A model generated the notes under the pieces. It was not told the DNA's origin. It was given only the letters and a program-made list of their open reading frames with translations, and made no database searches. Below, piece by piece: positions 1-7,012 of a stretch of 14,663 nt of DNA. Positions within the stretch are counted from its first letter, which is position 1. Every line of letters starts with the position of its first letter. The position numbers were made by a program, and so were the translations under genes. The stretch spans positions 986 to 15,648 of the forward strand of contig DLVV01000080.1 of the NCBI GenBank assembly GCA_003445035.1, read 5' to 3'. The DNA is from Planctomycetaceae bacterium. Lineage in GTDB: Bacteria; Planctomycetota; Planctomycetia; Planctomycetales; Planctomycetaceae.

Positions 1-243
1 CGCGACCACTGGCCCTACTGCTACACCGCCGTGATGGCCGGTGCGGGTGTGAAGCGCGGCTTTGTCTACGGCAAGAGCGACAAGACGGCTTCGGCACCGG
101 TCGAGAACCCGGTGCATCCCAGGGAGTTGCTGGCGACGATCTACCACAGCGTCGGGATCAACCCCCACACGATCGTCTACAACCACCTCAACCAGCCTCG
201 CGACCTGGTCAAGGCCGATGCGTTGACCGGGATCCTCTCTTAG
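1..243 (+). CDS. DUF1501 family protein, C-terminal fragment (5' end outside window)
   Basis: The reading frame is open from base 1 and ends at TAG 241-243, giving the last 80 residues. It begins inside the family's conserved RDHWP motif, which in the complete paralogue at 12814-14226 comes 14 residues after GEFGRTPK. The rest aligns with the C-terminal part of that paralogue and of the one at 9616-11100: a glycine-rich strand ([12 protein letters not shown]), then [16 protein letters not shown], the equivalent of PRDVLATIYHAMGID in the minus-strand copy. DUF1501 proteins are abundant Tat-exported planctomycete proteins related to the alkaline phosphatase/sulfatase fold; their reaction is not established. 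The N-terminus, leader and any operon partner lie upstream of the window. A strong terminator follows 23 nt after the stop, so this is the last gene of its transcript. Confidence 0.88.
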   Translation, partial: RDHWPYCYTAVMAGAGVKRGFVYGKSDKTASAPVENPVHPRELLATIYHSVGINPHTIVYNHLNQPRDLVKADALTGILS

Positions 244-265
244 GGGAACTGTCTGAAGCACACCG

Positions 266-305
266 GGGGCCGGACACGCCACGTGCGAGTCCGGCCCCTT
301 TTTTT
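266..305 (+). terminator. Rho-independent terminator of the DUF1501 gene
   Basis: A perfect 10-bp GC-rich stem (GGGGCCGGAC 266-275 pairing with GTCCGGCCCC 289-298) has a 13-nt loop and is followed directly by seven T residues at 299-305. Only the plus strand has the U-tract, so it serves the upstream DUF1501 gene. The convergent flavoprotein gene stops at 313, 8 nt beyond the T-run. Its transcript would read through the same hairpin but without a U-tail. Confidence 0.93.
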
Positions 306-312
306 GTGCGCG

Positions 313-1686
313 TTACAGCACCTTCCCGGGGTTCATGATCCGCAGCGGATCCAGCGCGTCCTTGATCGCTCGCATCACCGCGACGCCGGGACCGTGTTCG
401 CGTTCCAGCAGGTGCCGCTTGCCGAGGCCGATCCCGTGCTCGCCCGACGTCGTGCCCTCCAGTTCCAGGGCGTGTTCGGCGATCCGGTCGCTGATCTTCT
501 GCACCTCGGCCAATTCGTCGGCGTCCCCGGGCCGGATCGGGAACACGACGTGGAAATTGCCGTCGCCGACGTGACCGAAAAGCGGTGAGGGCACGCTGCA
601 GCCCTCGAGTTCCCGTCGTGTCCTGGCGATCGCCTCGGCCAGTGCCGTCACCGGAACGCAGACGTCGGTCACGTAGCCGGTGCTGCCCTCCCGGAGTCCC
701 AGGGTCGCGTAATACCCGTCGTGTCGGGCTTGCCACAGCCGGTTCCGTTCGGCTTCGTCGGTCGCCCAGCGGAAGTCCGACCCGCCGTGCCCGGCGGTGA
801 TCGTCTCGACCGCACCGGACTGTTCGACCACCGACGCCTCGGATCCGTGGAACTCGAAGAACACGGTCGGTTGGACGGCGTTGCCGAGTCCCGAGTAGCG
901 ATTGACGGCCTCGATCTGCACCGCGTCGAGCAACTCCATCCGGGCCAGGGGGATCCCCGCGACCAGGCAGTCGATGACCGCCTCGACGGCCTGCTCGATC
1001 GTGTCGAATCCGCAGACGGCCGAGGAGATGGCTTCGGGGACGGGAGCCAGTCGGAGCGTGACTTCGGTGATCACCCCGAGGGTTCCCTCGGAGCCGACCA
1101 GAAGTGCCGTCAGGTCGTAGCCGGCGGCCGTCTTTCGGGCCCGCCCCGCGGTGCGGACGACCGACCCGTCGGCCATCACGGCCTCGACCGACAGCACGCG
1201 GTCACGCATCGTGCCGTAGCGGACGGCGTTGGAGCCCGAAGCCGATGTCGCGGCCATCCCGCCGAGACTGGCATCGGCGCCGGGATCGACAGGGAAGAAG
1301 ACGTTGGTTTTCGAGTCGGACAGGTGCCGGTTGAGTTGTTCGCGGGTGACTCCGGCCTGGACGGTGGCGTCCATGTCGCGGGGGTGGACCGAGACGATTC
1401 GGTCCATGCGGCCGGTGTCCACGCACAATCCGCCAGTGACCGCCACCACCCCGCCTTCGACGGCCGTGCCGGTTCCGAAGGGGATCAGGGGCACTCGATG
1501 GCGGCGGCAGGCGTTGACGGCCATCACCACCTCGTCGGTCGTCAATGGCCAGCAGACGGCCTGGGGCGGGCAAGGTTCGTGGTGAGAGACATCGGCCGCG
1601 TGCTCGTGGCGATCGGCCTCGGAGGTCGAGATCCGTTCACCGAAGTGGTCGGACAGCGTTCCAAGGACGTCGTTGATGTCGGGCAT
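313..1686 (-). CDS. FAD-binding oxidoreductase, D-lactate dehydrogenase (cytochrome) / glycolate oxidase GlcD type
   Basis: This 457-residue protein is built like the VAO/PCMH flavoproteins that oxidise D-2-hydroxy acids to 2-oxo acids. Residues 41-215 form the FAD-binding domain, with GTGTAVEGG at 71-79, PVDPGADASLGGMAAT at 132-147 and SEGTLGVITEVTLRLAP at 199-215. Residues 216-457 form the FAD-oxidase C-terminal domain, with GHVGDGNFH at 371-379, SGEHGIGLGKR at 414-424 and the terminal MNPGKVL. The EHGIG...LDP...MNPGKVL ending is close to animal and fungal D-lactate dehydrogenase, so D-lactate is the favoured substrate; glycolate or another 2-hydroxy acid is possible. There is no signal peptide or membrane segment, so it is cytosolic or peripheral. 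The start is taken at ATG 1686-1684. A GTG three codons upstream (1695-1693) is possible, and neither has a clear Shine-Dalgarno sequence. The frame stays open to 1794, but that extension is Arg/Gly-rich and precedes the conserved region, so it was rejected. No GlcE/GlcF or lactate permease neighbour is visible. Confidence 0.88.
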   Translation of the reverse strand: MPDINDVLGTLSDHFGERISTSEADRHEHAADVSHHEPCPPQAVCWPLTTDEVVMAVNACRRHRVPLIPFGTGTAVEGGVVAVTGGLCVDTGRMDRIVSVHPRDMDATVQAGVTREQLNRHLSDSKTNVFFPVDPGADASLGGMAATSASGSNAVRYGTMRDRVLSVEAVMADGSVVRTAGRARKTAAGYDLTALLVGSEGTLGVITEVTLRLAPVPEAISSAVCGFDTIEQAVEAVIDCLVAGIPLARMELLDAVQIEAVNRYSGLGNAVQPTVFFEFHGSEASVVEQSGAVETITAGHGGSDFRWATDEAERNRLWQARHDGYYATLGLREGSTGYVTDVCVPVTALAEAIARTRRELEGCSVPSPLFGHVGDGNFHVVFPIRPGDADELAEVQKISDRIAEHALELEGTTSGEHGIGLGKRHLLEREHGPGVAVMRAIKDALDPLRIMNPGKVL

Positions 1687-2025
1687 TTCGGTCACGGTTC
1701 TGTCCGTTTTCCGGAGATTGGGCGGACCTCCTGATCCGCGTCCCTCCACCGACCCTATTCTGGCGGATCGACGCCGCGGCGTCATCACAGCCACCCTCTA
1801 CCACAGTCCGAATCGGCTGGGCTGCGGAATCCTCACAACGCGATCACCGGGGTCATCCAATCCCTACAACCGGACGTTTGACGAGGACCTTGCGGATTCT
1901 GGCGGCCGTGAGGACTGGTGGCATCTTGCGTTTGGTATCGGAGAGACGGGATGATGAAGTTATCGGATTCCGCCGCCGCGGGCCGCTCGTCTCCGGCGGC
2001 GATACCAGATTGGAGTGCTCCATCC
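1687..2025. other. Divergent intergenic region between the flavoprotein and YTV-like genes
   Basis: These 339 nt separate two divergent genes and should hold both promoters, but I found no convincing -35/-10 pair on either strand. Two palindromic structures stand out. One is a perfect 14-bp palindrome GACGCCGCGGCGTC at 1770-1783, about 85 nt upstream of the flavoprotein start. The other is an 8-bp inverted repeat (CGCCGCCG 1971-1978 with CGGCGGCG 1994-2001, 15-nt loop) just before the YTV-like start. Short open frames here are arginine-rich and resemble nothing known to me. Confidence 0.6.
1770..1783. promoter_or_regulatory. 14-bp perfect palindrome, possible operator
   Basis: GACGCCGCGGCGTC is fully self-complementary and lies in the divergent promoter region, about 85 nt upstream of the flavoprotein start. 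Dyads of this length can be dimeric regulator sites, but GC-rich DNA makes such palindromes by chance more often, and I recognise no regulator that uses it. Confidence 0.25.
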
Positions 2026-3180
2026 ATGATGAAACGAATCATCTCCCTGCCGATGTTGGTTGTCCTGGCAAGCACGGTCCTGTTTTCCGGATACACGGTT
2101 GCCGACGACAAGCCCGCCGTGAAGGCCGGGCAGACGGTGGCCAAGCCCTACGATCCGGCCGTCAAGCGGGTCACCTCGTGCGCGAGGCCACTGGTTCACT
2201 GCTCGCGTCCGGGCAGCCCGTCGACCGCCTACATGCTGCAGCCGGTCACCTACATGAAGACTGTCGTTGAGACGGTTTACGAGCCGGCCCAGGTCAAGGT
2301 GCCGCGTACCGTGTACGAGACGGTCTATGTCAACGAGGAGGTGGAGCTGTTCCGGGTGGTTTGTGAAACCGAGATGCGTGAGCAGCAGTACCAGGTTTGT
2401 CGGACGGTGACCGAGACGAATGAGCGGGAGATCACCCAGACGATCCGCGAGCCGAAATGGGTGACCGTTGACAAGAAGTTCGAGTACCAGGAGCGGAAGT
2501 TGGTGCGGGAGACCTCCGAACGGGAGATTCGCCGGAAGACCTACAAGCCGGTGACCGAGGAAGTGACCCGGACGGTTTGCGTTCGCAAGACCGAACCGGT
2601 GACCGAGAAACGGACGGTGACCGAGGATCGGGGTCGGTGGGTCCGTCGACCGGTTTACCACCGTGGCCCGTTGCTGCCGGGGCTGGGACCCAAGCCGTGT
2701 GGTCAACTGGGACTCCGCTGGACCCCGGCGGGGTTCCGCTCGTCGCGTCTCCAGTGGTGTCCCAATCCGGTGACTCGGGAGGTGACCTGCACCCGATACG
2801 TGACGCGAGTCGAGACCAAGCAGGTGCCGGTGATGGTGCAGCGGATGGAGATCGGCGAGGAAGTCAAGAAGGTGCCGGTCGAGACGTGCCGCTGGGTGGT
2901 CGAGACCAAAACCCGCACGGTGCCGGTGCGACAGTTGACGTACGAGACCCGTACGGTGACCCGCAAGGTGCCGGTGACGATCAGCAAGGTGGTGACCGAG
3001 ACCCGGACGCGGCAGGTGCCGGTGCGTGTGACCCGGCGTGTGCCCTACACGGTCACCCGGCGTGTGGCTCGACAAGTGTCCCGCCAGATCGAGGTGACCT
3101 GCACAAAGATGGTGCCCCGTTATGTGGAACGCCAGGTGCCGTGCACGACCCGGGAACTGGTTCCGGTGGTGGTCGAGTAG
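2026..3180 (+). CDS. Exported YTV-type Val/Arg/Thr-rich repeat protein, probable cell-surface protein
   Basis: The 384-residue protein starts with a Sec signal peptide: basic MMKR, a hydrophobic stretch at about 5-22, and likely cleavage after TVA at 26. The rest is low in complexity and strongly basic, an alternation of V/T with R/K/E using phrases such as VPRTVYETVYV, RTVTRKVPVTISKVV and VPYTVTRRV. This matches the planctomycete YTV repeat family, described from cysteine-containing cell-wall or surface proteins. Eleven cysteines are spread along the mature chain (52, 59, 113, 125, 185, 225, 245, 255, 288, 359, 373). A Pro/Gly/Trp-containing break at about 203-247 divides two repeat halves. 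In the second half, V-P dipeptides fall on a strict 8-residue register. The start at 2026 has GGAG at 2012-2015. An in-frame ATG at 1951 has its own GGAG 7 nt upstream and would add 25 residues before the signal peptide. A structural role is inferred; no catalytic motif is seen. Confidence 0.8.
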   Translation: MMKRIISLPMLVVLASTVLFSGYTVADDKPAVKAGQTVAKPYDPAVKRVTSCARPLVHCSRPGSPSTAYMLQPVTYMKTVVETVYEPAQVKVPRTVYETVYVNEEVELFRVVCETEMREQQYQVCRTVTETNEREITQTIREPKWVTVDKKFEYQERKLVRETSEREIRRKTYKPVTEEVTRTVCVRKTEPVTEKRTVTEDRGRWVRRPVYHRGPLLPGLGPKPCGQLGLRWTPAGFRSSRLQWCPNPVTREVTCTRYVTRVETKQVPVMVQRMEIGEEVKKVPVETCRWVVETKTRTVPVRQLTYETRTVTRKVPVTISKVVTETRTRQVPVRVTRRVPYTVTRRVARQVSRQIEVTCTKMVPRYVERQVPCTTRELVPVVVE

Positions 3181-3193
3181 AGGGGCGCCCGCG

Positions 3194-3223
3194 TTGACAC
3201 TCTTTCGGGCTTTCCCCTATCAT
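3194..3223 (+). promoter_or_regulatory. Sigma-70-like promoter of trxA
   Basis: A consensus -35 TTGACA (3194-3199), an 18-nt spacer and -10 TATCAT (3218-3223; five of six consensus bases) lie between the YTV-like stop and the thioredoxin start. Transcription would begin near 3230, leaving a leader of about 45 nt that contains the GAGGGA ribosome-binding site at 3263-3268. It is the best promoter match in the window and would also serve the coiled-coil gene downstream. Confidence 0.65.
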
Positions 3224-3276
3224 CCCGCCACAACTGAGGACCCGACTCCGCGACCGCAACCCGAGGGACGGCACCG

Positions 3277-3606
3277 ATGGCAGAGAACATCCTGGACGTC
3301 ACCAACGAGAACTTTCAGACCGAGGTGCTGGACAGTTCCTCCCCGGTTCTGCTCGATTTCTGGGCGCCCTGGTGTGGCCCCTGCCGGATGTTGACCCCGG
3401 TGGTCGAGGAGCTGGCGTCCGATTACGAGGGGCGTGCCACGGTGGCCAAGCTGAACGTCGACGAGGCCAGCGACGTCGCTCAGAAATACAACGTGGGCAG
3501 TATCCCGACCGTCCTCATCTTCAAGGGTGGTGAGGTTGTCTGGAGTTACACCGGCGTGGCGGAGAAGGCCAAGTTCGTGGAGGTGCTGGATCAGCATCTC
3601 GATTGA
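3277..3606 (+). CDS. trxA: Thioredoxin
   Basis: This is a 109-residue, single-domain cytosolic thioredoxin, the dithiol reductant for proteins such as ribonucleotide reductase and peroxiredoxins. It carries the canonical active site WCGPC, with redox cysteines 33 and 36, the buried Asp27 in LLDFWAPWC that tunes the nucleophile, and the cis-proline Pro77 in GSIPT. Length and motif spacing match E. coli TrxA, and there is no leader or extra domain. The ATG start has a good Shine-Dalgarno sequence, GAGGGA at 3263-3268, 8 nt away. A consensus promoter lies upstream, and the coiled-coil gene follows after 42 nt with no visible terminator, so the two are probably cotranscribed. No thioredoxin reductase gene is present in the window. 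Confidence 0.97.
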   Translation: MAENILDVTNENFQTEVLDSSSPVLLDFWAPWCGPCRMLTPVVEELASDYEGRATVAKLNVDEASDVAQKYNVGSIPTVLIFKGGEVVWSYTGVAEKAKFVEVLDQHLD

Positions 3607-3648
3607 GCTGTCCCCGTGGCGGTTGTGACCTGGGAAAGGACTCCCACG

Positions 3649-5481
3649 ATGAGCGAACCGGCCTCTGTGCCCGAACCGGATTCCCGTGCCGATGGTGGGC
3701 ACGGTTCCGGCCCGCAGGGTCCCTCGCCAATCGCCGATTGGCCCGGGGCGGACGTGCCGACGAGTGTTCCCGAAACGGTTTCGGTCTCCCGAGAGGGATT
3801 CGCACCGCAACCGGGGCCGGGTGCAGCGGAATCCCCCGAAAACGACGATGTGGAGAACGCAAAGAACCAGAAGTTGCTGGCGCAGGCCAGCCAGATCGCC
3901 GGCGACCTGCAGACCCAGGTCGATGAGCTCGATCGCCGCGAAAACAGCCTCAACTCCCAGCACGCCCAGCTCGACCAGGAACGCCGTTCGGCTCGACTCT
4001 CGGCCGACCAGCAACGGCAGGCCCTGGAGGACCAGACCGAAGAACTGGGCGAGCGGCAGCAGCAGGCCGACCAGCGGTCTGCCGAGATGGACGAGCGCGC
4101 CCAGGGGCTGTCGTCGGCTGAAGCTGAGGTCGAGGTGGCTCGCGAGGAACTGTCGAGGCGACGTGAATCGCTGTCAGCTGATGTCCAGTCCGAACTGGAT
4201 GCCGACCGCCGGAGGCTGGAGGAGACCGAAGCGGATCTCAAGTCACGGGCCGCCAACCTCGAAGCCGAGCACGCCGCTCGCCTGGAACAACTCGAAGAAG
4301 ATTTTGCCCGACGGACCGCAGAACTCCGCGGCGAACTGACACACCAGTTGATGAGTGGTGAGCTCCGGGCCGAACGCAAGCAACTGGATCGTGATCGGGA
4401 GGAGTGGAAGCGGCAGCGGGACAGCCAGGGCCTGGAACTGAAGCGGGGCCAGGTCGGGCACGATCAGGAGGTGCAGAAGTTCGAGGCCGAACAGTCCGAA
4501 CGGGAGACGAACCAGACCCATGAACTGGAATTGACCCGCAAGCGGCAGGAACGAGAACTCGACGACGCTCGTCAGGCGTTTGCGGCTGAACAGGAGTCGA
4601 TTCGTTCTGAGACTCAGCAGGAACGGGCGTTGATGGAGAACCGGCATTTGTTCCAGCAGGAACATCTCGCCAAAGCTCGCAGCATGCTGGAGGTCGACCA
4701 GGCGTCTTTCCGTCAAGAGATGCAACGGCAGCGGACCGACCTCGTCCACCGTATCGAGATGCTGGATGCTCTTCGGCACCAGTTGGCCCATTGTCGTCGC
4801 CTGCTCGATGACCGCGAATCGCTGCTCGAACGGGGCCTGCAGGGCCTGGAACGCAAGACCCGTGCCACCGAAGCATCACTCAAGCAGCACGAGCAACGGC
4901 TGGCGACCGCTCGAGAGAACTGGCAGGCGAAGCGTGAGGAGCAACGTGAAGAGGTGGCGGCGTTGCGCGAACACCTGAGATCCGAATCGCAGTCACTGCA
5001 GGATCGCAAGCAGCGGATAGAGACGCTCCGCGAGGAACTCGAGGGGAGTCACCGTGAGAGCCTCGAGTTGAGGTTGGCGGTCGAGGAGTCGATGGCGACG
5101 ATGCGGGAGGAGCAGGGTGAGGCTGCCGACGAGCAGGCCGTGGTCCGGCTCGAAACCGCCCGCGAGGCTGTCGCCGAACACTACAGCCAGATGCGTGAGA
5201 CGCTGGTGACCCAGCGAGCCGATCTCGAGGCCGCGCAGAAACAACTTGCCGCCCAGGTCGCTCAACAGCAGAAGATCTACGCCGATCACGGCGAGCGGTT
5301 GACGGAACGTGATCGGGACCTGCATGCCAGGGAGGAGGAACTCGGGCGGCAGGCCGCCGAGTTGCCCGATGGAGAGACACGCTGGCAGCAGATGCAGACC
5401 CGTTGGACCGCCGAGAAGCAGCAGGCCGAGACGATCATCCGTGACCTGCTGAAGCAGCTCGGGGAAACCCCGGCGGCGTAG
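3649..5481 (+). CDS. Large cytoplasmic coiled-coil protein of unknown function
   Basis: Of 610 residues, roughly 1-70 are Pro/Gly/Ser/Glu-rich and look disordered. From about 72 to 605 the chain is almost wholly Glu/Gln/Arg/Ala/Leu-rich with heptad-like spacing and very few prolines or glycines, predicting a long, nearly unbroken coiled coil. No signal peptide or membrane segment is visible, and there is a single cysteine (in AHCRRLL). No Walker A, ABC signature or other enzymatic motif is present, so it is not an intact SMC, RecN or Rad50 ATPase. It resembles one only in its arms. The start at ATG 3649 follows AAGGA (3636-3640) at 8 nt; an upstream in-frame GTG at 3616 lacks such a site. It lies 42 nt behind trxA, probably in the same operon. 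A filament-forming or scaffold role is possible but is inferred from shape alone. Confidence 0.85.
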   Translation: MSEPASVPEPDSRADGGHGSGPQGPSPIADWPGADVPTSVPETVSVSREGFAPQPGPGAAESPENDDVENAKNQKLLAQASQIAGDLQTQVDELDRRENSLNSQHAQLDQERRSARLSADQQRQALEDQTEELGERQQQADQRSAEMDERAQGLSSAEAEVEVAREELSRRRESLSADVQSELDADRRRLEETEADLKSRAANLEAEHAARLEQLEEDFARRTAELRGELTHQLMSGELRAERKQLDRDREEWKRQRDSQGLELKRGQVGHDQEVQKFEAEQSERETNQTHELELTRKRQERELDDARQAFAAEQESIRSETQQERALMENRHLFQQEHLAKARSMLEVDQASFRQEMQRQRTDLVHRIEMLDALRHQLAHCRRLLDDRESLLERGLQGLERKTRATEASLKQHEQRLATARENWQAKREEQREEVAALREHLRSESQSLQDRKQRIETLREELEGSHRESLELRLAVEESMATMREEQGEAADEQAVVRLETAREAVAEHYSQMRETLVTQRADLEAAQKQLAAQVAQQQKIYADHGERLTERDRDLHAREEELGRQAAELPDGETRWQQMQTRWTAEKQQAETIIRDLLKQLGETPAA

Positions 5482-5495
5482 GCCGGTTTCCTGCG

Positions 5496-5525
5496 TTGCC
5501 GCCGGTCACCCGCTGCGGGTAGAAC
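5496..5525 (+). promoter_or_regulatory. Putative promoter of the beta-helix/ThDP/LRR operon
   Basis: -35 TTGCCG (5496-5501), an 18-nt spacer and -10 TAGAAC (5520-5525) sit in the 106-nt gap before the beta-helix gene. An odd-length palindrome ACCCGC-T-GCGGGT (5508-5520) fills the downstream part of the spacer and touches the -10, a position where a bound repressor would block polymerase. The match to consensus is moderate. Confidence 0.4.
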
Positions 5526-5587
5526 CGTATGTCCGCCCCGCCTCCTGTTGCGGTGCCACGAGTTCTCCATTTCACGAGTCAGCCACC

Positions 5588-7012
5588 ATGACCAACGTGC
5601 GCGATTTCGGAGCGGTCGGCGACGGCAAGACCGACGACACCGAGGCGATCCAACACGCGATCGACGAGGGCATCGGACGCGTCGAATTTCCTCGAGGAGA
5701 CTACCTGGTCAGCAAGACGCTGCTGGTTGATCTCGAGAAGGTCGGGAGGACCGGAATTGACGGCTCCGGAGGATCGGCCAAGCTGCTGATGGCTGGTGCC
5801 GGCCCGGCGATCTTCCTGAAGGGCACCCACGCCCGCACCGCCGATCCCGATGGGTTCCGCCCGTCGGAGTGGAAAAACGAGCGGATGCCGATCGTGCGCG
5901 ACATCGAGATTGAAGGGCGTCATGCCGAGGCCGACGGGATCCGAATCGTCGGCGTCATGCAGCCGACTCTCTCGGGGGTGCTGATTCGTGAGATGCACAC
6001 CGCGGTGCACATCACCAGCCGGGCCCGAAACCTGGTCATCGACGGCTGCCATTTCTACCACAACACCGGCATTGGCGTTCACCTGGACAACGTCAACCTG
6101 CACCAGTCGATCATCGCCGACAGCCACATCAGCTACTGCCGGCTGGGGGGGATCCGGATCGACAACAGTGAGATCCGCAACCTGCAGATCACCGGCAACG
6201 ACATCGAGTACAACAACAACGCATCGCACGAGGTCGCCGATGCCGATGACGAACCGACCGCCGAGATCTACATCGACGTGGGATCCGGGAGCGTTCGTGA
6301 GGGGACCATTGCCAGCAACACGATCCAGGCCACCGCATCGGGCAACGGGGCCAACATCCGCATGGTGGGCAGCGGGGGCGAGGACCGCGGGCGAAGCAAC
6401 CATAAGGCCGGCATGTGGACGATCAGCGGCAACCTGATCGGCAGCCAGCGGACCAACGTTCACCTGACCAGTGTTCGTGGCGTGGTGATCAGCGGCAACT
6501 ACATCTACAGCGGTCACCATCGGAACCTGCTGGTCGAGTCCTCACGAAACATCGTCGTGGGACCCAACTGCTTCGGCCACAATCCGGACTACCGGAAGAA
6601 GGAACTGGCCACCGGGATCCGGCTGGTGGATTCCGAGAACTGCAACCTGAGCGGTGTGTTGATCGAGGATGCTGAAGCGGGACAACACACGGTCGACGGA
6701 GTCGAACCGATCCGGCGTGAGGCGCTGGTCGAACTGGTCCGTTGCCGGCGGGTCAATGTCTCGGGTGTTCAGATCCTTGACGGCACGCCAAACGGCCTGT
6801 TGCTCGAGGATTGCCGGGACACGGTGATCACCGGGTGCACCATCACCGATGACCGTCAACCCAAGCGGATGGAACGAGCGATCGTCTGGAAGGGAAGCGG
6901 CGATGGCAGCCTGCTGGCGCAGTCGCGGATCGGCCGGGGCACCCGCGGTGACATGACGTTACCCGCGGAGGTGAAGGTCGACGGCGTGGTTCGGGACGGG
7001 GACACGTCGTGA
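5588..7012 (+). CDS. Right-handed beta-helix protein, pectate-lyase-3 type, without signal peptide
   Basis: The 474-residue protein opens with VRDFGAVGDGKTDD at 4-17 and a helix with EAIQHAID, the standard start of the Pectate_lyase_3 superfamily (polygalacturonases, tailspike-like lyases, epimerases). The rest is a run of beta-helix coils, visible as recurring phrases such as NLVIDGCHFYHNTGIGVHL, LQITGNDIEYNNN, MWTISGNLI, VVISGNYIYSGHHRNLLVES and TVITGCTITDD. Most relatives that act on polysaccharides are exported, but this start has no hydrophobic leader and the conserved block begins at residue 4, so a cytoplasmic location is predicted. Asn/Asp/His-rich turns could form a carbohydrate site, but I cannot assign catalytic residues. 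The Shine-Dalgarno sequence is weak. The stop overlaps the next gene's GTG start in GTGA (7009-7012), so the ThDP enzyme is translationally coupled. Reaction and substrate are unknown. Confidence 0.82.
   Translation: MTNVRDFGAVGDGKTDDTEAIQHAIDEGIGRVEFPRGDYLVSKTLLVDLEKVGRTGIDGSGGSAKLLMAGAGPAIFLKGTHARTADPDGFRPSEWKNERMPIVRDIEIEGRHAEADGIRIVGVMQPTLSGVLIREMHTAVHITSRARNLVIDGCHFYHNTGIGVHLDNVNLHQSIIADSHISYCRLGGIRIDNSEIRNLQITGNDIEYNNNASHEVADADDEPTAEIYIDVGSGSVREGTIASNTIQATASGNGANIRMVGSGGEDRGRSNHKAGMWTISGNLIGSQRTNVHLTSVRGVVISGNYIYSGHHRNLLVESSRNIVVGPNCFGHNPDYRKKELATGIRLVDSENCNLSGVLIEDAEAGQHTVDGVEPIRREALVELVRCRRVNVSGVQILDGTPNGLLLEDCRDTVITGCTITDDRQPKRMERAIVWKGSGDGSLLAQSRIGRGTRGDMTLPAEVKVDGVVRDGDTS

Noticed and set aside
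721..1734. 337-codon plus-strand frame antisense to the flavoprotein
   Set aside because: Its composition (Gly/Asp/Arg/Val) is that of a codon shadow, and the opposite strand encodes an unmistakable FAD-oxidase.
1687..1794. Longer N-terminus for the flavoprotein, starting at 1794
   Set aside because: The extra 36 residues are Arg/Gly/Pro-rich, have no signal-peptide character and would use up the divergent promoter region; ATG 1686 or GTG 1695 fits the family better.
1960..3075. 371-codon minus-strand frame opposite the YTV-like gene
   Set aside because: Its apparent repeats (HRHLxGHR) are just the mirror of the Val/Thr/Arg repeat codons on the plus strand.
3649..5481. Coiled-coil protein as an SMC/RecN/Rad50-type ATPase
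   Set aside because: Neither a Walker A P-loop nor an ABC signature or Walker B motif is present at either end.
5508..5520. Hairpin after the coiled-coil gene as an intrinsic terminator
   Set aside because: The one-base loop and lack of a T-run make it an unlikely terminator; it was kept only as a possible operator.
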